A DNA stretch of 64,000 nt from Sulfolobales archaeon HS-7 (GCA_019704295.1 AP024596.1:2006501-2070500); one strand, 5' to 3'; shown: positions 8,816 to 17,680, numbered from the stretch's first letter. Numbers and translations: made by a program. Notes: a model not told the origin generated them from the letters alone.

Positions 8816-9242
8816 TGTTACAGCGAGAACTGAAATAAGGCCTTCCGAGATGGAAGAGAAGGTAATTTTAGCAATTAATAACGTATTTATTTATAAAAGT
8901 ATTAAGAAAACGAAAGATGAATTAGGATACATAATAGATGCGAAATCAGATAGTTTAGCTTCATTGACTAAAATACACAAAATGCTTAGAGAACAAAGAA
9001 TCCTCGATTCAGCCAGAAAGCATCTTTTTAGGGGAGTTGGTGAAGGAAAGCTAAAATTTATGATAAATAAACAAGCAGCATATAAGGGTATCTTAGTTTT
9101 CGCGGACGATCCAAATGAATCCCCTTTAGGTCCTATTACATTTATTGTTGAATACGTCGAACCTAAGAGTGTTATTGATTGGTTAGCACCGAAGACCTCG
9201 AACGGTAAACCGTTATGGGATAGACCTATTCCAGAATCTTGA
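8808..9242 (+). CDS. UPF0201 family RNA-binding-like protein
   Basis: This 144-aa protein has the pattern of the archaeal UPF0201 family: an N-terminal TARTEIRPSE strand, a central helix ending LREQRILDSARKHL and a C-terminal strand-rich part. The family is structurally related to the L5/RNA-binding alpha-beta fold, but its function is not established. It starts at a GTG overlapping the UPF0200 gene. The two are commonly neighbours in archaeal genomes, which supports both calls. Confidence 0.75.
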   Translation: MTNVTARTEIRPSEMEEKVILAINNVFIYKSIKKTKDELGYIIDAKSDSLASLTKIHKMLREQRILDSARKHLFRGVGEGKLKFMINKQAAYKGILVFADDPNESPLGPITFIVEYVEPKSVIDWLAPKTSNGKPLWDRPIPES

Positions 9243-9276
9243 TAACAAGCTAAGGTTTTCTAATAGCCTATAATTT

Positions 9277-9440
9277 GGGGCAGTTCATGGGTTCTTTGCA
9301 AATTCAGTTTAGTTAGAAAAATAGAATGAATTTAATTGAACGAACCTAGTTGACTAGGTAGACACCCACGGTCTATAGCTTCCTTTATTTGACCTATCTT
9401 AGCCATAATTACAATTCGCAATTGACACACGAATCGTCCC
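9277..9440 (+). repeat. ~165 bp MITE-like element, copy B
   Basis: Same orientation as copy A. It starts GGGGCAGTTCATGGG and ends near CACGAATCGTCCC, with the shared inner segments TTAATTGAA..CTAGTTGACTAGGTAG. With copy C it forms an inverted pair 230 bp apart. Confidence 0.65.
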
Positions 9441-9668
9441 TATAATTTGACATTCTGTTCTTCAATACTATTTAATATATATCTTGATATATAGAAAATT
9501 TATTCATAAATTTTGATTTTTCAGATAAGATTAGGAAAAAGCTATATCAGGATTTTTGATATACTATCTTAATTGGAGTTAAGGAGGGCCCGCAAGGGTA
9601 TGGACGGATAACTTTCTGATGTTTAAATAAGAGTTTGGATGTGATATATCGGTAACAATTAGCTAGCA

Positions 9669-9830
9669 GGATTCAGGTTTCCATTGCAAATTGTAATTAT
9701 TGTAAATAGTGATTAAATAAAGTAAATTGTTAAGAGCAAATCTATACCTAGTCCACTCGATAGGACTCAATTAAATTCACTCCATTTTTCTAAACAAACA
9801 GGATTCACAATGAACGTGTGCACGGTCCAT
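9669..9830 (-). repeat. ~165 bp MITE-like element, copy C
   Basis: Reverse orientation relative to A and B. It begins GGATTCAGGTTTCCATTG and contains CTAGTCCACTCGATAGGACT, the complement of the B core, ending near GTGCACGGTCCAT. Confidence 0.65.
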
Positions 9831-9985
9831 CAGCTACGGAGTCACCGAGAAGTCTAAGCAGGGACTATGTGGTAGACCTCTGCACCATTTAGTAGTTCAA
9901 TATGGGGGTGCCATATGTTTACATTAGTGCTTGGTGTTGGAACAGTCCTTAATGCCTGTAGAGTCCTCTACCCCTTGGACAAGTA
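9831..9985 (+). mobile_element. IS200/IS605-like tnpB 3'-end relic
   Basis: One frame reads YGVTEKSKQGLCGRPL, and another reads GVGTVLNACRVLYPL. The same pair of patterns (VTxxPKQGPCGTPL and ALNVCGTLYR) recurs at 27.8 kb, and a more diverged version at 47.3 kb. This is the decayed C-terminal end of an OrfB/TnpB-type gene with its 3' end. The rest of the gene is gone. Confidence 0.45.
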
Positions 9986-10023
9986 GATAATTAAGGACAC
10001 AAGTTCGTGGGTGATAGAGTAGT

Positions 10024-10893
10024 TTACTTGAAGACTAGCTTTGAAAGATCTTCTGGTAAAATGGTTCTAGGAAATATTCTCTTAGCCTCGGTTAAGAGAG
10101 GGGTAGTATCGTGATACCTCGAACTGATATGGATTAAGGCTAACATTCCCACTGATGCATTTAACGCAGCCTTGGCTGCGTCTCTACTCGTCGAGTGACC
10201 AAACTCAGCGGCTGTTTCCTCGTCTAAGAACGTCGAGTCGTGAATAAGTAGATTTACCCCCTTAACGTTTTGTAACACTTCGCTACAGTATCTAGTATCC
10301 CCTGTATAGGCTATTGATATACCCTTAATTTTGTACGTTATGTATTCGACAGTAGAGGGACTAATATCCGCATGATAGCCAGTTTTAATTTTTCGGAATA
10401 AATTCCAGTCCGATATTCCAAGTTCCTTTGCCTTATTTATATCTATTTTTATTTTATCCCTTGTTCTAATTATATATCCTTGTGATTCTATAGTATGACA
10501 AGTGGGAAAGGGCGTTATTGAGAATTCCTTTGTCTCGAGAGAAGATTGAAATCTTATGTCAAATTGAGGCTTAAAAAAAGTCCCTGAGGATGAAGACTCG
10601 ATAAAATCCTGTATAGTACGAGGACCAATTATTACTAATTCCTTTTTCCTACCTAATAGTCCCATGGTTTCTAAAAGACCTGTAACGCCCAATACGTGAT
10701 CTCCATGCATGTGTGATATAGCCAATACATCTATATCCATTGGGCTTATTGATGCCTCTGAAAGCCTCTCTTGAACACCTTCACCTGCATCCAAAAGGAT
10801 CCCCACTCCTTCAACCCTTACGAATACTGCTGGCAACTTTCTATATTTAGAGGGTGCACCTCCTCCCGTTCCTAGAAAGATGATCGAAATCAA
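10024..10893 (-). CDS. rnz: Ribonuclease Z (tRNA 3' endonuclease)
   Basis: This metallo-beta-lactamase-fold enzyme cuts tRNA precursors after the discriminator base. It is 289 aa, the short RNase Z form. The metal site HMHGDH is at residues 61-66. The later motifs CHTIESQGY, AYTGDTRY and FGHSTSRDAA are in the expected order, and the HISSRYHD motif lies near the C-terminus. It is the last gene of the prs-trm-rnz operon and overlaps the methylase gene by 4 bp. Confidence 0.94.
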   Translation of the reverse strand: MISIIFLGTGGGAPSKYRKLPAVFVRVEGVGILLDAGEGVQERLSEASISPMDIDVLAISHMHGDHVLGVTGLLETMGLLGRKKELVIIGPRTIQDFIESSSSGTFFKPQFDIRFQSSLETKEFSITPFPTCHTIESQGYIIRTRDKIKIDINKAKELGISDWNLFRKIKTGYHADISPSTVEYITYKIKGISIAYTGDTRYCSEVLQNVKGVNLLIHDSTFLDEETAAEFGHSTSRDAAKAALNASVGMLALIHISSRYHDTTPLLTEAKRIFPRTILPEDLSKLVFK

Positions 10894-11810
10894 GGTTTTT
10901 TCACCACATATAGGACACGTGTCATACTCTTATGCGTATAAAGATAGTGAGTTCTTAATAAAGTAAGACCGTATTCCCTTATGTCGTCTCCCCAAAAATA
11001 TTTGGAGTCGCTAAGGAAAACCAAATATCCATTTGGAGGTAATACTTCTGCAGAATAACTAAAGAGCGAGTGGAATACGTCCCTTAACAAACCTTCAATT
11101 TTTGTCGACCTAGCATAGGGCGGATCTGTTCCAATACCGTCTATTCTGAAAACGTTAGAAGTTTGTATAGTACCGAGAAATACATCACAATTACATTTAA
11201 AATGTCTTAAGTTTTCTACGGATTTCGTTAATATCTCTCGGTTAAAGTCGCTTCCAATGCACCATATTCCTTTCCAGGAAGCCTCAATCAGCGTGGAACC
11301 TAAACCTGAAAAAGGATCGTAAAATGTTTTTTTGGCACGTGATACATTCACTAAAATTCTTGCTAAGAATGAATTTAATGAGCCAGACTGAGAAAATGGT
11401 TTCTTACTATGACTTAACAAACTTCTCGTATCTCTAGAATCTCTTCTCTTTCCTACTATAGTTAAACCATCTGTAAAGAAAATATCATATGAGGGGCATG
11501 ATGTATTTTGAGATACTGTTGTAAATAAATCTATATACTTCTTTTTAGCATCTTCTTTCTTATCGTTAATGTTATGAACCGAGATATTAGCACATAGCCC
11601 TTTAATGGCTTCTATTGCATCTTTTTCATCGTTGGTTAGCAAAATAACATCACCACTGTACTTTATTGATGCGGATTTATGTGCGATATACTCGTTACCC
11701 TCGTAAAGTATTACACTGGAAAGAAGAGTGAATTCTTGCACTTCTGAGAGCGCCATAAATTCCTCTACGCTTACTGAGGGGTAGTCCATCTTTACATGAG
11801 CATATTTCAT
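10890..11810 (-). CDS. Trm11-like tRNA guanine-N2 methyltransferase
   Basis: This 306-aa protein has an N-terminal RNA-binding-like part and a C-terminal Rossmann methyltransferase domain. FYDPFSGLGSTLIEA (about residue 164) is the AdoMet loop and TDPPYARSTK the catalytic D/N-PPY motif, as in Trm-G10/Trm11 enzymes that make m2G or m22G at position 10. The N-terminal THUMP is diverged. It overlaps both neighbours by 4 bp and lies with RNase Z, consistent with tRNA maturation. Confidence 0.82.
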   Translation of the reverse strand: MKYAHVKMDYPSVSVEEFMALSEVQEFTLLSSVILYEGNEYIAHKSASIKYSGDVILLTNDEKDAIEAIKGLCANISVHNINDKKEDAKKKYIDLFTTVSQNTSCPSYDIFFTDGLTIVGKRRDSRDTRSLLSHSKKPFSQSGSLNSFLARILVNVSRAKKTFYDPFSGLGSTLIEASWKGIWCIGSDFNREILTKSVENLRHFKCNCDVFLGTIQTSNVFRIDGIGTDPPYARSTKIEGLLRDVFHSLFSYSAEVLPPNGYLVFLSDSKYFWGDDIREYGLTLLRTHYLYTHKSMTRVLYVVKKP

Positions 11811-12664
11811 AGCTGTTGTACTATTAATGGGGAGATATCTATTACTTTGCCATATACAGTTGGGATTGTGTTAGTTACTATAACCTCTGATATACCGCTT
11901 TGCAAAAGTTTATTATAGTTTACTTCATTTAACAGAGAATGAACAGCTACCGCTATTACTTTCTTTGCTCCCATCATATTTTTCGCAACATTCGCTATTG
12001 TGGTCCCGGTACTTATTATATCGTCTACTATAATTACTTCTCTTTCCTTAAAGTCGAACTGAGGTATGTTAGTGATTTTAACCTCTCCTGTCACTCTATC
12101 CCGTTCTTTTTGTACTTCGATAACTTCTGCACCAATCTTACTTGCAAACCTTAGAGCCCGGCTTTTAGCTCCCCTATCTGGTGCCACAACTAATGGATCA
12201 TTAAGGGATAACTGTTCTGCCAAATACGGAAAGGGATCAATTATTTTAACAGTACCACCGAAAAAAGTCATCTCGTCATAAGAATGAGGTTCAACTACTA
12301 CAATCGATTTAGCCCCTAGAGCATACATTAACTTTAAAACTGTTTTTATGCTTATGGCTTCACCCTCTCTAAATCGTTTATTTTGTCTAGAATACGCCAA
12401 ATAGGGAATAACCGCAGTAATGTTTTGGATACCCAACTCCACTAAAGTGTCTAGTAATAATTCTAATTCTACGAGATGTTTATTCTGGGGCGGATAAAGG
12501 GATTGAATTATAAGAACGTCTTTATCATAAATAAATTCGGGTACTCGAATATAGGACTCCCCGTCTGGAAATACCCTATGTTCAACCTTAACTAGTTTAA
12601 GTTGTATTGCCTTCGCTATATTCTCGTCTATTCCATTTGTAGCAGTTCCTCCTACTATAATCAC
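11807..12664 (-). CDS. prs: Ribose-phosphate pyrophosphokinase
   Basis: This 285-aa PRPP synthetase feeds nucleotide and cofactor synthesis. The flexible-loop and ATP region FPDGESYIRVPE is at 38-49, the KKRFREGE-type segment appears as QNKRFREGEA, and the PRPP-binding loop VIIVDDIISTGTT lies around 210. The length fits the archaeal class lacking the ADP-inhibited extension. It opens the operon with the Trm11-like and RNase Z genes and is divergent from the GPN GTPase, sharing a ~50 bp promoter region. Confidence 0.96.
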   Translation of the reverse strand: MIIVGGTATNGIDENIAKAIQLKLVKVEHRVFPDGESYIRVPEFIYDKDVLIIQSLYPPQNKHLVELELLLDTLVELGIQNITAVIPYLAYSRQNKRFREGEAISIKTVLKLMYALGAKSIVVVEPHSYDEMTFFGGTVKIIDPFPYLAEQLSLNDPLVVAPDRGAKSRALRFASKIGAEVIEVQKERDRVTGEVKITNIPQFDFKEREVIIVDDIISTGTTIANVAKNMMGAKKVIAVAVHSLLNEVNYNKLLQSGISEVIVTNTIPTVYGKVIDISPLIVQQL

Positions 12665-12715
12665 GCTTCATTTAAACTCACTTAAAAATAAAAACGTTAA
12701 GTGAGATACTGTTAT

Positions 12716-13465
12716 GTGTACTACGTAGCGGTTACTGGGACTGCTGGTGCTGGAAAAACTACTTTCGTTGACGCTTTCTCACGATTTTTAGAAGGAAGTA
12801 ACCTGTCATCATACATAATGAACTTAGATCCCGCGGTTGAGAACCTTCCATATGTACCGGATTTCGATATAAGACAGATAGTTGATGCCAGATCCCTTTC
12901 CACCAAATATTTACTAGGTCCTAACGCTAGTCTTATCGCTTCTTACGATATGTTAGTTATTAAGGCAAAGGAGATCAAGGAGAATTTAGAATACGTAGAT
13001 GAAGATATAGTTCTTATAGACACGCCGGGGCAAATCGAACTTTTCGCATTTAGAAATAGTGGTCGCGGACTGCTTAATCTAATTGCTGAGAACACTCCTA
13101 TTATCAACTTATTTCTGATCGACGCTTCTCTAGCTGTACAGCCTTCCTCATTCATTTCCCTCTTTCTATTAGCTAACTCAATTAAATTTAAGTTACAATT
13201 ACCACAGATAAACGTGATCTCCAAGTCCGATTTATTAACTTTAGATGAAATTAGAAAAATTGAAGCGTGGATAAAGGGTGAGGAAATTTTAACTGAGTTA
13301 GGAACTCTTGATGAATATTCGTTAGAATTAGCAGAGACTGTAGTTCAAAATTTGGAGGGACGAGTTATCTTTATATCATCCACGAAAGAGTCAGGTTTTG
13401 CTGAACTTTATGGAGCATTAGAGAACTCCCTCGCAAGAGACATGTGGGATAAAGATGATGAATGA
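12716..13465 (+). CDS. GPN-loop GTPase
   Basis: This is an archaeal homologue of GPN1-3 (XAB1/Npa3). P-loop GTAGAGKTT is near residues 8-16. The hallmark GPN triplet is in LLGPNASLIAS, and DTPGQIELF is the G3 motif. SKSDLL (G4) follows. The start at GTG 12716 gives MYYVAVTGTAG, typical for the family; an in-frame GTG at 12701 would add five residues. The eukaryotic proteins assist RNA polymerase assembly; the archaeal role is inferred. The gene is monocistronic, running into a G+C-rich non-coding block. Confidence 0.9.
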   Translation: MYYVAVTGTAGAGKTTFVDAFSRFLEGSNLSSYIMNLDPAVENLPYVPDFDIRQIVDARSLSTKYLLGPNASLIASYDMLVIKAKEIKENLEYVDEDIVLIDTPGQIELFAFRNSGRGLLNLIAENTPIINLFLIDASLAVQPSSFISLFLLANSIKFKLQLPQINVISKSDLLTLDEIRKIEAWIKGEEILTELGTLDEYSLELAETVVQNLEGRVIFISSTKESGFAELYGALENSLARDMWDKDDE

Positions 13466-13469
13466 ACTA

Positions 13470-13770
13470 ATGCGCCACCCTTACGATCAGAGCCTCCCCT
13501 TTATGATGGAGATTTTCGTTTCTCAGAGAGACCTGGTTACCCCTTCATCCACAGCGGAGGTTCCATCAAACTGAACCGTTCAGTAATGCCCCGCGCGGAA
13601 GAAGGGTTTCGAAGGATTTTTCTCTGCAGAAGTGCTAGTTCCCCAGCCTCAAGGGTACTGACTAGGCTCTTACAGCCTAGGTATAAGGGATATTATGGGA
13701 TTCGGGCTTCATTAGTTTTTCATTGAATTTAATATTCAATGCTCAGCCCTCGGACTTAGCCGAAATCACG
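13470..13770. ncRNA. G+C-rich structured block, possible stable RNA or transposon 3' end
   Basis: About 300 bp are much richer in G+C than the flanks and have no open frame. There are clear self-complementary stretches, for example CTAGGCTCTTACAGCCTAG at 13663-13681. A purine- and pyrimidine-rich pattern suggests structured RNA, and a stable RNA is the usual cause of such islands in A+T-rich thermophiles. I could not find the conserved P4 core of RNase P RNA or the GGAA/AGCA S-domain of SRP RNA. A decayed IS605-type 3' end on the minus strand is the alternative. Strand undetermined. Confidence 0.35.
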
Positions 13771-13773
13771 AAA

Positions 13774-13930
13774 CAGTGCCCAATGCATAATAAATATAAT
13801 CTACTTTATTAACTAGATTTCTACAGAAAAAATAAGTTCGAAGAATCCAACTAATGTGATAATACTTAACGAGAATTACGCCTACGTTATACCATTGTCA
13901 CAATTTACCGAGACGTAATCCCCCCAGACA
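13774..13930 (+). mobile_element. Partial CAGTGTCCAA-family element
   Basis: The end CAGTGCCCAATGCATAATAAA followed by a TTTATTAACTAG-like subterminal segment matches the family's left end. The right end is missing. It abuts a second, more complete copy at 13931. Confidence 0.55.
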
Positions 13931-14289
13931 CAGTGTCAAATGTGTAATACACGTCATTTACTTAAAAATTTCAGGATACAGGAATAACTTACCCTACACT
14001 GCTCGATCAGGGCGATAATACAGGGAATTCCTGAATGATTAAACTCCTTTGCTAACTTCCTAAGGTTGAAATATCCCGCAATATCCTCAGTAAACTTTGA
14101 ACTTATTATGTTGAAAACTTCATTTTTAGTTCTGTTCATTAAAAGATATATAGTTACTTGTGGTTAGTTACAATTAACTAATTTTATATTATTTCTTTTT
14201 ATATAATTAAATAAATTTAATTCCATAGAGACATATTTTATAACTTTTTAGTTTATTTAGTAATTTTATTAATTATATATTGGACATTA
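13931..14289 (-). mobile_element. ~360 bp CAGTGTCCAA-family miniature element
   Basis: This is a full element with inverted ends: CAGTGTCAAATGTGTAATA on the left, and TTGGACATTA on the right with the conserved subterminal block AACTTTTTAGTTTATTTAG. In the minus orientation it encodes a 61-codon peptide (14139-13954) with FTEDIAGYFNLRKLAKEFNH, the relic of a transposase N-terminus. The same peptide, more decayed, is found in the copies at 50010 and 57183, so these are internal-deletion derivatives of one IS. Confidence 0.65.
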
Positions 14290-14391
14290 TGGCGTGGCGA
14301 TGTTAATTGACACTATGCTTAAAGTTTACCGTAATATTTATTACTGAACGCCCCCATTAAGTTAAAAATAGGATTAAGCTAGATTTAAGAT

Positions 14392-15129
14392 ATGGAGTTT
14401 AAAGTGTCCGATGCACAATCGTTAAACGCCATAATTAAGACTCTTGGGAATTTTATCCCCGAGGCAAATTTTATTGCTGAAAAAGATGGGATTAAATTCT
14501 ACGGCATAGATCCAGCAAAGGTTTGTTATCTCAGGCTCTTACTTTCATCATCATTTTTCGATGAATATAGAATAGATTCGGATAGGGAAGAATTCGGATT
14601 TAAGTTAGAGGACCTCTCTAAAATTCTCTCAAGGACAGAAAAGGAAGATAAAGTTAGTCTGAAAGTTCAGTCTGGGATAGCTACAGTAACGTTTGATGGC
14701 TTCGCTGAAAGGACGTTTAATTTAAATAGTATAGCCCTTTCATCCTCTGAGAATAAGCTTAATATTAGCTACCAGTTTTCAGCTAGACTTCGGAGTGGAC
14801 TTTTCGGAGATATCATAAGTGAAGTCAGTAATGTAGGCGAGGTAATAACTTTTACCGGCTCTGAAAACGAACTTGTAATTTCTGCTAAAGGTGATTTAGG
14901 AGAGACGGAGATTACTCTTGATAATCGAGTAAATGGATTTTTAGGTATTGAACAAGGAGGTTTAGGGAAATCCTCACATTCTGTAGAGTATCTAGAAAAG
15001 CTAAGTGGTTTAGAAAAGGCATCTGACGTATTGATAATAAGTCTTAGTGATAATATGCCTCTTCGACTCAAATACGAATTACCACAAAGTGGATATTATG
15101 AGATATACATCGCCCCAAGAATGGATTAA
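14392..15129 (+). CDS. pcn2: DNA polymerase sliding clamp (PCNA subunit, PCNA2 context)
   Basis: This is a 245-aa PCNA with the two-domain clamp fold. The N-terminal MEFKVSDAQSLNAIIKTLGN and the DPAKVCYLRL region are recognisable, and the C-terminal strand ends IYIAPRMD. Sulfolobales have three different PCNA genes forming a heterotrimer. The gene next to priS is PCNA2 in related genomes, and I use that context for the symbol. It overlaps priS by 32 bp. A TATA-like TTAAAAATAGG lies ~25-30 bp before the ATG. Confidence 0.9.
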   Translation: MEFKVSDAQSLNAIIKTLGNFIPEANFIAEKDGIKFYGIDPAKVCYLRLLLSSSFFDEYRIDSDREEFGFKLEDLSKILSRTEKEDKVSLKVQSGIATVTFDGFAERTFNLNSIALSSSENKLNISYQFSARLRSGLFGDIISEVSNVGEVITFTGSENELVISAKGDLGETEITLDNRVNGFLGIEQGGLGKSSHSVEYLEKLSGLEKASDVLIISLSDNMPLRLKYELPQSGYYEIYIAPRMD

Positions 15130-15967
15130 CATAACTAGGCAAATATTTAGAGAATATTATTCGAGTGCGAATTTTCAACTTCCTGACGATATGAGTCTTA
15201 GAGAGTTTGCCTTTCAACTTATGGATAGAGAGGGATATGTACGAAATCTTCAGTTCTTAACTCAAGAACAATTCAAGAACTTCGTTAGAGAGAACATTCC
15301 TTTTCACATGTTTTACTCCGTCGGTAAATATAGAAATCCAGCCTCTAAGGAATTCGAAGATATGAACTGGCTAGGTTCTGACCTACTTTTCGATTTAGAT
15401 GCAGACGAAATTTGTGAAGGTAATCAAATTTCTTTAAATAACGCTCAAATGAGTTTACAATACGTCGATTTGACGGTAGAATGCCTTAACAAGGTTTACG
15501 CTCAGGCAAAACAGTTGAGGGATATAATAGAGAACGATTTTGGGTTGAATTATACAATACATTTTTCTGGAAATAGAGGATTTCACGTCGTAGTTTACTG
15601 TGATCTCTATTGTTCTCAATTAACGAATAAGGAAAGAAAGGAGATAGCATATTATGTCAAAACTAAGGGAATAGCTATCGATGAACAAGTTACCATTGAT
15701 ATCAGGAGGCTTATAAGAATACCAGGTTCACTTAATGGGAAAGCAGGTCTTTTAGTAACAATTGTTGAAGATAATTTCATCCCCTCGTTTAATACCCTAA
15801 GTCCGTTTACAGAATTTATCGCAACTTTCCTTCCATATTTCCCTTTAAAAATCTCTCCATTAGGATTTAAAGTAGAAATGATAGCGAACCAAAGGATTAA
15901 AATTCCTCTTTCTGTGGCATTATATCTACATCTTAAAGGACTTGGTGAGATCATTGCCTACACTTGA
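15098..15967 (+). CDS. priS: DNA primase catalytic subunit PriS, zinc-module-deficient form
   Basis: This is the catalytic primase subunit, 289 aa from the ATG at 15098. The catalytic DLLFDLDAD is at 95-103 and SGNRGFHV at 157-164. IDEQVTIDIRRLIRIPGSL carries the third metal-site and NTP residues. Compared with Sulfolobus solfataricus PriS (about 330 aa), the cysteine-rich insert after the DxD motif is reduced to an 18-residue Cys-free loop between C106 and C129, and the glycine-rich insert before IDEQVTID is also gone. It overlaps pcn and gins15, so it is embedded in a replication operon. Confidence 0.92.
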   Translation: MRYTSPQEWINITRQIFREYYSSANFQLPDDMSLREFAFQLMDREGYVRNLQFLTQEQFKNFVRENIPFHMFYSVGKYRNPASKEFEDMNWLGSDLLFDLDADEICEGNQISLNNAQMSLQYVDLTVECLNKVYAQAKQLRDIIENDFGLNYTIHFSGNRGFHVVVYCDLYCSQLTNKERKEIAYYVKTKGIAIDEQVTIDIRRLIRIPGSLNGKAGLLVTIVEDNFIPSFNTLSPFTEFIATFLPYFPLKISPLGFKVEMIANQRIKIPLSVALYLHLKGLGEIIAYT

Positions 15968-16430
15968 TGAACTACTCCAAAAGGAAATAGCAACTAAAAC
16001 GCTTGTAACCCTTAATGAGGAATCTTTTTTGAAAACAATAATGGAAAGTAAAAACTACATAAACGCACTCAGCGAATTACACTCTTCCGTAGAAAATACC
16101 CTTGAAGAGTTTGCACTATCGCTTTTTGAGTTGAGGTTGTCAAAGTTCCTTGAGAATGCTACAATGGAGAGCTTTGACAACATATTCTTCAATATAATAA
16201 GGAATGTGGAGAGTTTTTATATAAAATTGATCTCTGGTAATATGATTACGGTACAAGGTAAAGTACTTTCGAAAGTAGTATCTAATATTATGATTGGTAA
16301 AATCGTGCTTAATAAGGATGAACTTGTCGTATTACCAATAGGTGATGCGGTTAGGCTCACAATAGCAGGATATATAAAGCCGTGTACATTAAATGATAAT
16401 GATTCCAATGAAAGTTCCAAAGAGTGTTAA
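15945..16430 (+). CDS. gins15: GINS subunit Gins15
   Basis: This ~161-aa protein has an alpha-helical A-domain followed by a short C-terminal strand-rich B-domain (LNKDELVVLPIGDAVRL), the order of Sld5/Psf1-like Gins15. Position between priS and rpl44e is the conserved location of gins15 in Sulfolobales. The start is uncertain: GTG 15945, TTG 15942 and TTG 15954 are all possible and overlap the end of priS. It partners the Gins23 encoded at 5.3 kb. Confidence 0.8.
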   Translation: MRSLPTLDELLQKEIATKTLVTLNEESFLKTIMESKNYINALSELHSSVENTLEEFALSLFELRLSKFLENATMESFDNIFFNIIRNVESFYIKLISGNMITVQGKVLSKVVSNIMIGKIVLNKDELVVLPIGDAVRLTIAGYIKPCTLNDNDSNESSKEC

Positions 16431-16695
16431 TACATACTGCCCTAAGTGTAGGGAGTATACAGAACATGAGATAAGGCTCTATAGAGGAGGCAAGAGGAGA
16501 AATTTAGCAGAGGGGCAAAGGAGATATGATAGGAAGAATGAAGGGTATGGAAGTACGCGGAAGCCGATACCAAAGAGGTTCGCTAAAGTCACTAAAAAAC
16601 AGTTGCTTTTATATAGGTGCAAAAAATGCGGATATACTATAACTAAAAGAAGAGGAATGCGATTAAAGAAGCTTGAAATAAGCGAGGTAGGATAA
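16408..16695 (+). CDS. rpl44e: 50S ribosomal protein L44e
   Basis: This is a 95-aa zinc-binding ribosomal protein with the family start MKVPKSVNTYCPKC. The zinc ligands are YCPKC (near 10-14) and YRCKKCGY (near 73-80). The segment RRNLAEGQRRYDRKNEGYGS between them is diagnostic. I chose ATG 16408 rather than two upstream ATGs (16393, 16399), which lie inside gins15. Its TAA overlaps the ATG of rps27e. Confidence 0.96.
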   Translation: MKVPKSVNTYCPKCREYTEHEIRLYRGGKRRNLAEGQRRYDRKNEGYGSTRKPIPKRFAKVTKKQLLLYRCKKCGYTITKRRGMRLKKLEISEVG

Positions 16696-16892
16696 TGAAA
16701 AAGAGTCGAATTCCCATTCCAGAACCAAAAAGTAAATTCCTAAGAATAAAGTGTCCTAACTGTTCGAATGAACAGGTAGTTTTCAGTCACTCCTCTTTTC
16801 AAGCAAGGTGTACTGCATGCGGGACTATTTTAATCGAATCTCGTGGTGGACAGGCAAAAATTTTAGGTGAAATAGTGAAAGTGATGGCATGA
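16695..16892 (+). CDS. rps27e: 30S ribosomal protein S27e
   Basis: This is a 65-aa small-subunit protein with a four-cysteine zinc ribbon, CPNCSN then CTACGT. It is full length. It overlaps rpl44e by one base and aif2a by 4 bp (ATGA), the conserved archaeal order rpl44e-rps27e-aif2a-nop10. Confidence 0.96.
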   Translation: MKKSRIPIPEPKSKFLRIKCPNCSNEQVVFSHSSFQARCTACGTILIESRGGQAKILGEIVKVMA

Positions 16893-17680
16893 TACTAAGA
16901 AGAGCTTCTTTACCGACGGAAGGGGAATTAGTAGTTGGTACTGTAACTAAGGTGTTTGACTACGGTAGTTACTTAGTTTTAGATGAGTATAATAACTTAC
17001 AAGCTTACCTACCTTGGAGTGAAGTAGCAAGTAAATGGGTTACTAACATAAAGTCGGTGATAAAGGAAAAGCAAAAAATTATAGTTAAAGTAATTAGAGT
17101 AGACCAAAGGAAAAATAGTGTTGACGTCTCCCTAAAGAAGGTCAACGACGACGAGAGGAAAAAGAAACTGTTAGCATGGAAAAAGGCTCAAAAGGCTGAT
17201 AAGATCCTTGAAATAGTTGCAAAGAAGCTGGGAAAAACTGAAAAGCAAGCATATGAGGAGGTCGGTTGGAAACTAGAGGATAAATTTGGTGATATAATGA
17301 AAGGTCTAGAAAACGCAATTAAAGACAATGGGAAAACATTGGAGGAGCTTCAGGTTCCTGAAGTGTGGGTAAAACCTTTGCTAGAAGAGGTATCTAAACA
17401 CATAGAGGAAAAGAAGTTTAAGGTCACTAAGACTGTTGTCTTTAGGGCTTTTGGTGAGAAAGGAATAGATGATATAAAGAATGCCTTTATTAAATCGATT
17501 GAGGAAGTCCCCAAGGAATATCAAGTTAAGATATATACAATTGGAGCACCTAGATATAGAATAGATGTTTTAGGAGAGGATGTTAAAAAGGCAGAAGTTG
17601 AAGCTGAAAGGATAATAAAAAATTTAAAAACGATTACCTATAATAATGAACATTTTGAATTTAAAGTATTAATCAAATAG
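16889..17680 (+). CDS. aif2a: Translation initiation factor aIF2 alpha
   Basis: This 263-aa alpha subunit of the aIF2 heterotrimer delivers initiator Met-tRNA. The N-terminal S1 domain is seen in GELVVGTVTKVFDYGSYLVL and VDVSLKKVN. A helical middle domain follows, and the C-terminal alpha-beta domain that binds aIF2 gamma ends in FKVLIK. The ATG overlaps the rps27e stop. Nop10 follows 10 bp later. Confidence 0.96.
   Translation: MILRRASLPTEGELVVGTVTKVFDYGSYLVLDEYNNLQAYLPWSEVASKWVTNIKSVIKEKQKIIVKVIRVDQRKNSVDVSLKKVNDDERKKKLLAWKKAQKADKILEIVAKKLGKTEKQAYEEVGWKLEDKFGDIMKGLENAIKDNGKTLEELQVPEVWVKPLLEEVSKHIEEKKFKVTKTVVFRAFGEKGIDDIKNAFIKSIEEVPKEYQVKIYTIGAPRYRIDVLGEDVKKAEVEAERIIKNLKTITYNNEHFEFKVLIK

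Larger units (their letters stand above)
9243..10023. other. 780-bp intergenic island of repeats
   Basis: No gene is credible here. The island holds two ~165 bp elements in opposite orientation (9277-9440 and 9669-9830) and then a tnpB-tail relic (9831-9985). Between the two elements is a short G+C hairpin (GGGCCCGCAAGGGT near 9587) preceded by a purine-rich GGAGTTAAGGAGG stretch, without a useful reading frame. Confidence 0.6.

Noticed and set aside
13470-13770. SRP RNA or RNase P RNA gene
   Set aside because: Length and composition fit, but the GGAA-tetraloop/AGCA S-domain and the P4 AGGAAAGUC core were not found on either strand.
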